From JAFGXT01 sp963677165 (GTDB lineage Bacteria > Verrucomicrobiota > Lentisphaeria > Victivallales > SZUA-371), in NCBI GenBank assembly GCA_963677165.2, contig CAXXSX010000002.1:868001-932000 (forward strand): DNA of 64,000 nt. The letters are read 5' to 3'. Numbering within the stretch: position 1 is the first letter of the stretch; the number at the start of each line of letters is the position of its first letter. The notes beneath the pieces were generated by a model, which was not told where the DNA came from, did not search any database, and saw only the letters and a program-made list of their open reading frames with translations. Below are positions 42,362 through 51,120 of the stretch, piece by piece. The position numbers were made by a program, and so were the translations under genes.

Positions 42362-43309
42362 TTAATGTGTTTTGCCTGAAACAATACGAATTTTCTTGGG
42401 ATCTTTTTCTAAATTTTTCATGATATCCAAAAGAACTTTAATTTGACCGTTTTTTGATACAAAAAGCTTACCGACTCGCCCCTTTCCAAAAGTATTGCCT
42501 AGTTTAAAGTAAAAGACAATATTGTTATTGAAAACATCATCTTTAGAAGAAAAAGATATGGATTTCTCAATATAACCATTTTCTGGAGCTAATCTGAGAT
42601 TTCTGACATCATTTTCACCCCTGACAACAATTATTCCATCTTTATCCTTACAGTTCAGATTAAGGGTAACAATTTCAGGAACTTGTATTCCTCGATAATT
42701 ATAAGTTTTATATTTTCCATTTGCATCTCTCTTTATATCTAAATAAAAATTGTTTAATGGTATATTTTTATTTCCATCACCAGCAATCTCCTTTTCCTTA
42801 AAACTTATCACATCATAGATATCGTTTGTTTTTCCAGGCAGGTATCTCAGTACAATTGCTCTTGTTTTGTGTTTTGCTTTTTCGCCAACTGTCATCATTG
42901 TTATTTTTAGATTCTTAATATCGGCTTGATGATCTTTTAACAGTCTATGTGTTATTGGTTTATAAACTTTATAGTACCCCTGCTTTGAGAAGTATAAATG
43001 AACAACGCTGCAGTTTTTTTCCTCTATATCAAACTGAGAGTTAATTGTTTTTTTATAACTAGAATCCTTAGATCCCAAAAAACCAAGACTTATAGATTTT
43101 TCAACTTCCAAAGTTACATTATTTAGTGGCTTCCCATTTTCATCAACAACTTTACCTTGTATATGAAAAACATTTTTAGCAATATCTTTGAAAGCCTTTT
43201 CTTTTGTGAAAATTTGCTTGTACTTTTCGTCTTTGTTCTCTTCTCCGTGTAGGAGAACAATTGGTAAGTTCAAGATAAACACAATGCAAACTGTTTTTAG
43301 GAATTTCAT
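42362..43309 (-). CDS. Secreted protein with carboxypeptidase-regulatory-like domain (paralogue 2)
   Basis: From the ATG at 43309 the product is about 315 residues with a signal peptide (MKFLKTVCIVFILNLPIVLL). A CarboxypepD_reg-like beta-sandwich with QGKVVDENGKPLNNVTLEVE follows. The middle and end show the same order of blocks as its neighbour: SKQGYYK, KITMMTVGE, then APENGYIEKSISF and a closing KLFVSKNGQ. No catalytic motif is visible. The upstream ATG at 43321 is also possible. It overlaps or abuts the stop of its paralogue at 43311. The region is clearly more AT-rich than the flanking genes. Confidence 0.7.
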   Translation of the reverse strand: MKFLKTVCIVFILNLPIVLLHGEENKDEKYKQIFTKEKAFKDIAKNVFHIQGKVVDENGKPLNNVTLEVEKSISLGFLGSKDSSYKKTINSQFDIEEKNCSVVHLYFSKQGYYKVYKPITHRLLKDHQADIKNLKITMMTVGEKAKHKTRAIVLRYLPGKTNDIYDVISFKEKEIAGDGNKNIPLNNFYLDIKRDANGKYKTYNYRGIQVPEIVTLNLNCKDKDGIIVVRGENDVRNLRLAPENGYIEKSISFSSKDDVFNNNIVFYFKLGNTFGKGRVGKLFVSKNGQIKVLLDIMKNLEKDPKKIRIVSGKTH

Positions 43310-43310
43310 T

Positions 43311-44333
43311 TCATTGTTCATAAGAGTTAATATTTCTATTATTTTCCTGGGCATTTATGACAAGCCATCCTTCTAGTCCAACTCCATCCTTATCCTGACG
43401 ATTATAGAAATTCAATATTTTTATTTTACCATAGTAATTATTTATTTTTATATAAAAAAATAATGGATTATTATCATTTATCATTACGTTTGAAATTAAA
43501 ATTCTTTTTTGATAACCATTTTCAGGTGCTTTCTTCATAGCTCTGAATCGATGTTTCTCTTTAGTTTTTTCAACTAAAATGAGACCACCATTTTTATCAT
43601 TTGTGCACAAAGTTACAGAGGCTGGAACTTTGTAAGTTCCATTACCAACTTCCTTTTCTTTAATTTTATTATTCTCAATTGCTGGAATTGCATATATAAC
43701 ATTAGGAGGAAGCTTTTTTATTAGTTTGAAAAGATTATTGTCAGAGTAATATTGCTCTTTATCTCTATTGTATAATGAACCAGGAATTTTAATTACGTGT
43801 AACTTGACTTCATCATTTGATAATGACAATGATACATGTTCGTGGATCTGAGAACGCACTGTCTTAGGAATTTCTCCAACTGGAGTCATTTTCACAACAA
43901 TGTTATTTGCTTTAATAGTTTTGCCATCATAATCGAAATCATACTTCAGTTTACGCTTGGTAATATCAAGATAATTGGCCCCCGCATAAGCGGGATAATA
44001 TCCAGCCTTTATAAATTTTATAGAGACAGAGCGACATTCCTTTGTCGTAATATTGAATATGTTGCCGGAAGATTCAACGTAATATTTGCTTCCGCGTCCA
44101 TTCCAAGCACTTTGGGACAAGCTGACTTCCATTTTTACCCCCTCTAAAGGTTGATCTTTTTCATCAACAATTTTGCCCAAAAAACTGAATACATGCTTAT
44201 TTGACTTGGAAAAAACTTTTTTCTCATATTGACGCAATTCCCTTTTGGTTTTGAAAACTCCGTAGGGTGTCGCTCCATAGATACTTATTGTAACTAAAAA
44301 TAGTAATGCAAGCCAGAATGATGTTACTTTCAT
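43311..44333 (-). CDS. Secreted protein with carboxypeptidase-regulatory-like domain (paralogue 1)
   Basis: From the ATG at 44333 (AAGGGA 7 bases upstream) the product is about 340 residues with a signal peptide ending near IYGATP. It has a domain with LGKIVDEKDQPLEGVKMEVS, the same fold as in its neighbour. Shared later blocks are IKAGYYPAY, VVKMTPVGE and APENGYQKRILIS. The pair arose by tandem duplication and has diverged strongly. The function is unknown; such domains usually serve as cell-surface or periplasmic modules. It is the first gene of the minus-strand island and lies 79 bases from the second direct repeat. Confidence 0.7.
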   Translation of the reverse strand: MKVTSFWLALLFLVTISIYGATPYGVFKTKRELRQYEKKVFSKSNKHVFSFLGKIVDEKDQPLEGVKMEVSLSQSAWNGRGSKYYVESSGNIFNITTKECRSVSIKFIKAGYYPAYAGANYLDITKRKLKYDFDYDGKTIKANNIVVKMTPVGEIPKTVRSQIHEHVSLSLSNDEVKLHVIKIPGSLYNRDKEQYYSDNNLFKLIKKLPPNVIYAIPAIENNKIKEKEVGNGTYKVPASVTLCTNDKNGGLILVEKTKEKHRFRAMKKAPENGYQKRILISNVMINDNNPLFFYIKINNYYGKIKILNFYNRQDKDGVGLEGWLVINAQENNRNINSYEQ

Positions 44334-44411
44334 AAATATTCCCTTTTTCATTTAACCTTATCCCAAATTGTTTTATACCATTGATACAAATTATAGTATT
44401 TCTTCGTAGCC

Positions 44412-44706
44412 AAGGAATTCGGGGGCTGACCTGTACATGGATACATTTTCCACCAGTTTGTCATTTCACATTGGGGACGGATGCATATAGTTTTATTTTT
44501 GAGTTCAATTTTATGCATTTTCCACCTGCTCCCTAGTTAAAACGATTTTTTAGTGCCATTTTCACTAGTTTAAGAGAAAAAACCAATACTATAATTTATA
44601 TTAGCATCGGATATTTATAACGGCAAGTTGGCATCGAACTAATGAGGCAGAATCTCTGGAAAAATGAATGTTTTGAGCTTAATATTTTAAATTATACGCA
44701 TCCCCC
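44412..44706. repeat. 300-bp direct repeat flanking the AT-rich island, copy 2
   Basis: It is the same sequence and orientation as copy 1 (offset about 2,760 bases), and lacks copy 1's short tandem duplication. It lies between the promoter end of the island and the purL promoter. Confidence 0.88.
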
Positions 44707-44844
44707 AATACGAAGCCATACAAATACCCAATACAAATAAAATACTCCGAATGTCCGCCATCGCCACCTAACACTCAGTAAAATTTTATCGATTTGCAGC
44801 TTTTTTCAACTTTTTTTTACTTTATAGGAACCTTCTTGTCCATA

Positions 44845-44872
44845 TTGACAGAAAAAACATGATTTTTTTAAT
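44845..44872 (+). promoter_or_regulatory. Putative purL promoter
   Basis: TTGACA (44845-44850) is followed after 16 bases by TTTAAT (44867-44872). It lies about 130 bases before the purL start. I saw no purine riboswitch core in the leader. Confidence 0.55.
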
Positions 44873-45004
44873 GATATATGCTGAAAAACGCTGAAATGGA
44901 GTTACTTTACATAGTTTGGAAATAATAATACATGACCGGAAATCGGAGCTCAAAGCTGAATATGGACCGGTTATTTTAACAGTTTTAACCTGAACGGAGT
45001 TGAC

Positions 45005-47959
45005 ATGGAATACAGAATTGAAATCTCCCCTCTGGCGAAATGGCGCGATTCCAGAGGCGAAGCGGTGAAAGGCCAGATCCGGGATTATCTCGGAATTCAG
45101 GTCGGCGGAGTAATGACCCGCGACGTTTATACCATTACAGCGGATATTTCAGCCGAAGATGCCGGAAGAATCGCAGAAGAACTGGCAAACCCGGTTATCC
45201 AGGCAGGCAAAGTCGGCGAAACCGCAGTTGACGGCTATGAATGGCTGATTGTGGTCGGTTTTAAACCGGGCGTTACCGATAACGTCGGACGTACCGCGGG
45301 AGAAGCCATCGGCGATATTATCGGACGTAAATTAAGCCGCAGCGAAAAAGTGTTCAGCTCGGTTGAATACATGATTTCCGGTGGAAATCTCTCCCTGGAA
45401 AAAGTTCAGCTGATCGCAGCTAACCTGGCCAATGAACTCATTGAAACCGTAAAAGTTCTGTCCCATGATGAAGTCACCGCAAACGGCATTCCGATGAACC
45501 TGTCGTTCGTTTCCGGTTACAAGGGCGGTAATGTGAATGAATACAACCTGGAAGTCAGCGATGAAGAACTTATGGAAATCAGCCGTAAAGGTACACTCGC
45601 TCTCTCCATGGAAGAAATGAAGGTCATTCAGAACTACTTCCGCACCGCAAAAGGACGCGAAACCGCAGGTTTGGAAGCTAATCCGACTGATGTCGAACTT
45701 GAAGTAATAGCCCAGACCTGGTCGGAACACTGTAAACATAAAATATTTGATGCCATCATTGATTATGAAGATGACAAAGGCAATCACGAGGAAATTGTTT
45801 CCTGCTATAAATCATTTATCAAGAAGAGTACCAACGAAATCGGCGAAAAAGATGTCGACTGGCTCGTTTCTGTTTTCCACGACAATGCCGGTGTGATCAA
45901 ATTCAACGACAAGATCGACCTGGTTTATAAAGCCGAAACCCATAACAGCCCGTCCGCGCTTGATCCATACGGCGGCGCAATGACCGGTATTGTTGGTGTT
46001 AACCGTGACCCGATGGGAACCGGACAAGGTGCTGACCTGCTGATTAACGTTTGGGGCTACTGCCTCGGTTCTCCGTTCTCAACCGATGACAAGGTTCCGG
46101 AAGGCCTGTTGCATCCCCGCCGCCTGCGCGACGGTATCCACAAGGGTGTAATCGATGGCGGAAACCAAAGTGGTATTCCTTACGGTCTCGGCTGGGAATA
46201 TTTTGACGACCGCTATTGCGGCAAACCGCTGGTTTACTGCGGAACAGTCGGAACACTGCCGAAAGAAATCAACGGTATCGGCGGCTCAGACAAGTCTATC
46301 AACCCCGGCGACTTGATTGTAATGGCCGGAGGACGTATCGGTAAAGACGGTATCCATGGAGCAACCTTCTCCAGTGAAGAACTGCATCAGGAAAGCCCAA
46401 CCCAGGCTGTTCAGATCGGTGACCCAATCACACAGAAGAAAATGAGTGACTTTATTTATGAAGCCCGTGATAAGAGCCTTTACCGTTTTGTTACCGACAA
46501 CGGTGCCGGCGGCCTATCCTCAAGTGTAGGTGAAATGGCTGATCTCTGCGGCGGCTGTAAAATGGACCTCCAGAAAGCTCCGCTGAAATATGCTGGACTT
46601 GATCCATGGGAAATCCTGGTATCTGAAGCTCAGGAAAGAATGAGCTTCGCGGTTCCGCCGGAAAATATTGAAGAATTTAAACGCCTCGCCGCTGCTCGCG
46701 ACGTCGAAGTTACCGTTCTCGGAGAATTCACCGATTCCGGCAAATTCCATATGACCTGGGGAGACAAAACCGTAGCGTATCTTGATATTGATTTCATGCA
46801 CGACGGACTGCCGCGCATGCAACTCAAAGCCAAATGGGATGCTCCAAAATTCGATGAAGCCAATACTGCTTCCAGAGACATTGCCGCGGACCTCAATGAT
46901 ATGATGGCCCGTTTAAATATCTGTTCCGATGAATATAAAGCCCGTCAGTACGATCACGAAGTGAAGGGCCTCAGCGTTATTAAACCGTTCGTTGGTAAAA
47001 AACGCGATGTGGTCAGTGACGCGACAGTTACCCTGGCAGAACAGCTGGGAACCGAAGGCATCGTTCTTTCCTGCGGTATTCTGCCACGCTACAGCGATAT
47101 CGATACCTACCACATGATGGCGTCGGTCATTGACCTCGCAGTACGCCGTATCATTGCGGTCGGTGGTAAACTCGGACACATTGCAGGACTGGACAACTTC
47201 TGCTGGCCCGATCCCGTTAAGAGCGAAAAGACTCCGGACGGTGAATACAAACTGGCTCAGCTGGTTCGTGCCAACCAGGCACTTTATGATTACACCAAAG
47301 CCTTCAAGGTACCATGTATTTCCGGTAAAGACAGTATGAAAAACGACAGTACCCGCGGCGGCAAAAAGATATCAATTCCGCCAACCGTGCTGTTCAGTAC
47401 AATATCAAAGATGGATGACGTGAGCAAAGCGGTTACGCTTGACGCCAAATTTGCCGGAGACGTGGTCTATGTAATCGGTACTACCAAGCCTGAACTTGGC
47501 GGCAGCGAATATTATGCTATGCTGGATGTTACCGGCAACAATGTGCCGAAAGTTGACGCAGATTATGCTCAGAAGATATACTCAAAAGTTTCAGCCGCAA
47601 CAGAAGCGGAACTGGTAAATTCACTGCATACGCCTTCATTGGGCGGACTTGCGGTTGGTTTTGGCAAAGTCGCAGCTGCGGGCCGACTTGGACTCGACAT
47701 CAATCTTGACGCGATTCCTGCGGAAGATTGTGACAGTGCAGTTGAACTGCTGTTCTCTGAATCCAACAGTCGCTTTATCATGACTGTTTCTCCGGAAAAC
47801 ACTGCGGCGGTAGAAAAACTTCTCGACGGTATTCCATTTGCCGCAGTCGGTAAAGTTATCGATTCAAACAGTGTTACTTTCAACGGAAAAGGAACCGGTG
47901 CGGCAATATCAATCGATGATATAGTCAAGAATTACCGTCAAACCCTGGATGGAATCTAA
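45005..47959 (+). CDS. purL: Phosphoribosylformylglycinamidine synthase with fused PurS-like N-terminus, no glutaminase domain
   Basis: This enzyme converts FGAR to FGAM in purine synthesis. The 984-residue protein starts with two PurS-like regions (about 1-170). A helical linker and the PurL core follow, with TWSEHCKH (about 238-245), AETHNSPSALDPYGGA (about 309-324) and GGRIGKDGIHGATFSS. The second half repeats the AIRS-like fold, ending LHTPSLGGLAVGFGK. A C-terminal PurQ glutaminase domain is absent, so a separate PurQ must supply ammonia; none is in the window. A CGGAG ribosome site precedes the ATG. The sigma-factor gene follows after about 80 bases. Confidence 0.95.
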   Translation: MEYRIEISPLAKWRDSRGEAVKGQIRDYLGIQVGGVMTRDVYTITADISAEDAGRIAEELANPVIQAGKVGETAVDGYEWLIVVGFKPGVTDNVGRTAGEAIGDIIGRKLSRSEKVFSSVEYMISGGNLSLEKVQLIAANLANELIETVKVLSHDEVTANGIPMNLSFVSGYKGGNVNEYNLEVSDEELMEISRKGTLALSMEEMKVIQNYFRTAKGRETAGLEANPTDVELEVIAQTWSEHCKHKIFDAIIDYEDDKGNHEEIVSCYKSFIKKSTNEIGEKDVDWLVSVFHDNAGVIKFNDKIDLVYKAETHNSPSALDPYGGAMTGIVGVNRDPMGTGQGADLLINVWGYCLGSPFSTDDKVPEGLLHPRRLRDGIHKGVIDGGNQSGIPYGLGWEYFDDRYCGKPLVYCGTVGTLPKEINGIGGSDKSINPGDLIVMAGGRIGKDGIHGATFSSEELHQESPTQAVQIGDPITQKKMSDFIYEARDKSLYRFVTDNGAGGLSSSVGEMADLCGGCKMDLQKAPLKYAGLDPWEILVSEAQERMSFAVPPENIEEFKRLAAARDVEVTVLGEFTDSGKFHMTWGDKTVAYLDIDFMHDGLPRMQLKAKWDAPKFDEANTASRDIAADLNDMMARLNICSDEYKARQYDHEVKGLSVIKPFVGKKRDVVSDATVTLAEQLGTEGIVLSCGILPRYSDIDTYHMMASVIDLAVRRIIAVGGKLGHIAGLDNFCWPDPVKSEKTPDGEYKLAQLVRANQALYDYTKAFKVPCISGKDSMKNDSTRGGKKISIPPTVLFSTISKMDDVSKAVTLDAKFAGDVVYVIGTTKPELGGSEYYAMLDVTGNNVPKVDADYAQKIYSKVSAATEAELVNSLHTPSLGGLAVGFGKVAAAGRLGLDINLDAIPAEDCDSAVELLFSESNSRFIMTVSPENTAAVEKLLDGIPFAAVGKVIDSNSVTFNGKGTGAAISIDDIVKNYRQTLDGI

Positions 47960-48041
47960 AAAAAAATCCTGAGGGCGCTTGCCTTCGGGTAAAAGTTATT
48001 ATATACTTGAATTGTCCATTGATTTAGAAAGGAAATGGGGA

Positions 48042-48980
48042 ATGGCTGAAAAAGACGCAAACAAGTCTAAAAAAGCAAAACGCGCTCCTGGAAAATCAGA
48101 AAAAAAGCCTCAGTCCAAACGGAAACCGAGGGGGAAAAAGAAAGCAGCAGACGAAAAGAATCCGATGACTACTTCTCAAGTGTATATGAGAAGTATTCTG
48201 GATTATAATCTGCTTACTCGGGAAGAGGAAAATCAGCTGGCAGATGAGATTCATGCCGAAGATCAAAAATTGAGCGAGGAAGCTTGCGCAAAATTGATCC
48301 AGGCAAATCTTAGGCTGGTGGTTAAAATTGCCAATGATTTTTCGAATAAGGGACTGCCGAAACATGATCTGATTTCAGAGGGGAATATCGGCTTAATGAA
48401 TGCGGCCCAGAAGTTTGATCCTACCAAAGGTGCAAAATTCAGCACCTACAGTACTTGGTGGATCAAGCAAGCTATGCGTCGTGCTTTAGCGGAACAAAGT
48501 CGTACAATTCGGGTACCAATTCAATCCGTAGAAAAGATTGCAAAAATCAAGGCTACCCAAAAACGTCTTACCGATGAACTTGGCAGACAACCTTCTGACG
48601 AAGAGATTGCACTGGAACTTGATTTCAGCCGTAGAACAGTTGCGGAGCTCCGGCACGCCAGTCTTACGACCTCATCTCTTAATGAACCCATCGTCAGCGG
48701 CGAACAAGGCGAGGTCGGTGATTTTATTGCCGACAACGAAAAGAAAACGCCGGACCAAATGCTTGGGGATTTTGAATCGGTTGACAGGCTGAAAAGTCTG
48801 GTTGAAAAACTGAGGGACCGGGAAAAACAAGTTTTGACAATGCGTTTCGGACTCAATGGATCTCCTCAAATGACGCTGGAAGAAGTCGGGGAGGTTCTCG
48901 GCTGTACTCGTGAACGCGTCAGACAGATTCAAAACAAGGCTATCAGAAAGCTGAAACAGATGCATCTGGGCGAGTCATAA
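48042..48980 (+). CDS. RNA polymerase sigma-70 factor (RpoD/RpoS-like, group 1 or 2)
   Basis: From the ATG at 48042 (AAAGGA and GGGG upstream) the product is 312 residues. After a lysine-rich tail come region 1.2 (VYMRSILDYNLLTREEEN), region 2 with LRLVVKIANDF, GLPKHDLISEGNIGLM and TYSTWWIKQAM, and region 3 with GRQPSDEEIA. Region 4 has REKQVLTMRFGL and a TLEEVGEVLGCTRERVRQIQ helix-turn-helix. It lacks region 1.1 and the long non-conserved insert of housekeeping RpoD, so it may be a primary sigma of compact type or a group 2 factor. A strong terminator follows. Confidence 0.93.
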   Translation: MAEKDANKSKKAKRAPGKSEKKPQSKRKPRGKKKAADEKNPMTTSQVYMRSILDYNLLTREEENQLADEIHAEDQKLSEEACAKLIQANLRLVVKIANDFSNKGLPKHDLISEGNIGLMNAAQKFDPTKGAKFSTYSTWWIKQAMRRALAEQSRTIRVPIQSVEKIAKIKATQKRLTDELGRQPSDEEIALELDFSRRTVAELRHASLTTSSLNEPIVSGEQGEVGDFIADNEKKTPDQMLGDFESVDRLKSLVEKLRDREKQVLTMRFGLNGSPQMTLEEVGEVLGCTRERVRQIQNKAIRKLKQMHLGES

Positions 48981-49024
48981 ATAATCTATATATTTTTATC
49001 TAATAAATTTTTTTAGGTCTCCCT

Positions 49025-49054
49025 AACAGGACAGGAATATGTCCTGTTTTTTTG
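49025..49054 (+). terminator. Rho-independent terminator after the sigma-factor gene
   Basis: AACAGGACA pairs with TGTCCTGTT around GGAATA and continues into a T-run. It lies 45 bases after the stop. Confidence 0.9.
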
Positions 49055-49177
49055 TTATTTAAGATGACATTTCAACACATGCCCTGTATATTTATGTATT
49101 AAGATGCGGGGGTATTTTGGGTGTAATTTTTTTTTTCAGTGTCATCAATTAAGCAGTAAATGGGAGAGTTTAAAAAA

Positions 49178-50569
49178 ATGGCAAAAACAGATACGGAACC
49201 CGTACGACAATCGGGAATATTTGATGAGAATTTTCAGTATCCGGATCAATCCGGAAACCGTTTGGCAGCAATGAGTACCAGTAACATTATTGATCCTACC
49301 GTTTGTTACAGGCTCGGATGCCAGCGAGAGGAAGAACTTGAATTTGAAGAGGCAGAGGCACACTTTAAAGATGCCTTCAGATTAGCTCCGGACAATTACG
49401 ACATTTTATATAAGCTTGGAACAGTTTCCCTGCTTAGAAATAAGTTGCAGGAAGCAGAGAATTATTTTACTCGTTGCCTTGATGCGCGAGATGATTCCCC
49501 CCGGGTATTATTTCATCTTGGTATAATTTCTTACAAAGCCGAAAATTGGAAAAAAGCCGCCGGATTCTTTGCCAGAGCAGTAAAGCTGAACAACGAATTT
49601 TCTGACACCTGGTACATGCTGGGATTGTCTTATGCCGCGCAAGATAAGCTATTTCTGGCGCTTGAGGCCCTGGAACAAGCCGCACAGCGTTCTCCGAAAC
49701 AACTCGATATCCATTTTTCTCTTGGCAATGTATATCTGCAGATGTTTCGTTATAAAGATGCCGTCATTGAATTTCAAAAAGCTCTGGCCCTGGCTCCCGA
49801 ATCAACTAAAATGCTCCTGGGACTTTGCCGGCTCTATTTTATGAAAGGAGACAGCAAACCCGCAGAAGCCATTTTGAAAAAACTACTGAAAATCAGCAGT
49901 GGAAACCGTTGTGCGACGATGTTGCAGAAAGCTCTTGAAGGCAATCCGCAAGAGATGATTCCCGGCAAAATGTTCAGTATGGTTTTTGATACCTTCCCTG
50001 AACAATTTGATGATGGAATGATAAATGAGTTAAAATATTGTCTTCCCGCCCAAATTAAGAATGCCATCAAAAATGCGGCAGGTAACGATATTCATTTTAT
50101 TAACGCCATTGATCTGGGCTGCGGCAATGGTCTTTCCGGACAACAATTTGCAGAACTCACAGGCAATTTAGCCGGAATTGATATTACCCGGGAAAAAATC
50201 TCACAGGCGGCCGATCTTTATATTGATGTTTATTCGGGAATGCAGTTCGGCGATATTCTTAAAATTCTTTCAGGTTGTGACCAGAAATTCGACCTGATGA
50301 CCGCATCAGAATTGATGGTCTGCACCGGAAATCTCAGCCCGTTATTTGCGCAGGTATCAAGATGCATTTCACCGTCAGGTTGTTTTGCGTTTGCGGTAGA
50401 AAATACCGATACCGCCGATTTTATCATGAGTCGTACCGGACTTTTCGCACATTCTACAGAATTCATTGAGAAAATGGCGGAAAAATATGGTTTTGATATC
50501 ATCTATTGTGACGAAAGCGGCTGCCGCAGTTTTAACAATATACTTATTTACGTTCTGAGAAAGAAATAG
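49178..50569 (+). CDS. TPR-repeat protein with C-terminal SAM-dependent methyltransferase domain
   Basis: I place the start at the ATG at 49178 because GGGAGAG lies 9 bases upstream; the ATG at 49160 overlaps that site. The 463-residue product has about six TPR units (residues 40-245; examples are EEAEAHFKDAFRLAPDNYD and KDAVIEFQKALALAPES). A class I methyltransferase domain with AIDLGCGNGLSGQQ and FDLMTASELMVC follows. The combination resembles methyltransferases that modify a TPR-bound partner; the substrate is not known. It is followed after 2 bases by the release-factor-like gene and is therefore probably co-transcribed with it. Confidence 0.88.
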   Translation: MAKTDTEPVRQSGIFDENFQYPDQSGNRLAAMSTSNIIDPTVCYRLGCQREEELEFEEAEAHFKDAFRLAPDNYDILYKLGTVSLLRNKLQEAENYFTRCLDARDDSPRVLFHLGIISYKAENWKKAAGFFARAVKLNNEFSDTWYMLGLSYAAQDKLFLALEALEQAAQRSPKQLDIHFSLGNVYLQMFRYKDAVIEFQKALALAPESTKMLLGLCRLYFMKGDSKPAEAILKKLLKISSGNRCATMLQKALEGNPQEMIPGKMFSMVFDTFPEQFDDGMINELKYCLPAQIKNAIKNAAGNDIHFINAIDLGCGNGLSGQQFAELTGNLAGIDITREKISQAADLYIDVYSGMQFGDILKILSGCDQKFDLMTASELMVCTGNLSPLFAQVSRCISPSGCFAFAVENTDTADFIMSRTGLFAHSTEFIEKMAEKYGFDIIYCDESGCRSFNNILIYVLRKK

Positions 50570-50571
50570 TA

Positions 50572-51075
50572 ATGATGCAGGAAATCTTTATCCGGTCGGA
50601 CGACCGTAACAACTGGCTCCGACTGGATGATGATAACCTGTTTCAGTCCTGCCGTCATGAGTTTTTCAAAGCTCAGGGACGCGGCGGACAAAAACGTAAT
50701 AAGACCTCCAATGCAATCAGACTGACTTTCATTCCAAACGGAATCACCGTAACCGATTGTTCCGGTCGTTCGCAACATCAGAACCGAGCAATTGCCTTGA
50801 ACCGGCTTCGCAGTGAAATCGCAATGCAAGTCAGATCCAATGAAATTCCGGAAGTCCCCGCAGATATGAGTATAAAAAATCCGGACTATCCTTTATGGAT
50901 CGCCCGGATTATGGATTTACTTGATCACAATAGCTTTGACCTGAAACCTGTAGCGGAAACGATGGGTATAAGCCGTTCACGACTGCTTAAGCTGCTAACC
51001 CGCGACAAAGTTCTCTGGCAATTCATGAATCAATGCCGGGAAAAACTCGGGCTTCCACCTTTAAAAGCGTCATAA
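50572..51075 (+). CDS. GGQ-domain release-factor-like protein with C-terminal helix-turn-helix-like tail
   Basis: The 167-residue protein has the peptidyl-tRNA hydrolysis motif GRGGQKRNKTSNAIRL, as in class I release factors and ArfB. It lacks the codon-recognition domain of RF1 and RF2. It can therefore hydrolyse peptidyl-tRNA on stalled ribosomes, as ArfB-like rescue factors do. The C-terminal 50 residues (LKPVAETMGISRSRLLKLLT) look like a helix-turn-helix instead of ArfB's short basic tail. Start may be either ATG at 50572 or 50575. It follows the methyltransferase by 2 bases. Confidence 0.87.
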   Translation: MMQEIFIRSDDRNNWLRLDDDNLFQSCRHEFFKAQGRGGQKRNKTSNAIRLTFIPNGITVTDCSGRSQHQNRAIALNRLRSEIAMQVRSNEIPEVPADMSIKNPDYPLWIARIMDLLDHNSFDLKPVAETMGISRSRLLKLLTRDKVLWQFMNQCREKLGLPPLKAS

Positions 51076-51120
51076 ATGCAAATCTCCACCAAGAGAAACA
51101 GGGCTGAATCCACTAAGTGA

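Noticed and set aside
41652..44706. Insertion sequence or composite transposon
   Set aside because: No transposase frame occurs in either repeat or between them, and the repeat ends are not inverted. Kept as a direct-repeat island instead.
44706..45004. Purine riboswitch upstream of purL
   Set aside because: I looked for the conserved purine-aptamer core and paired stems and did not find them; only a promoter is convincing.
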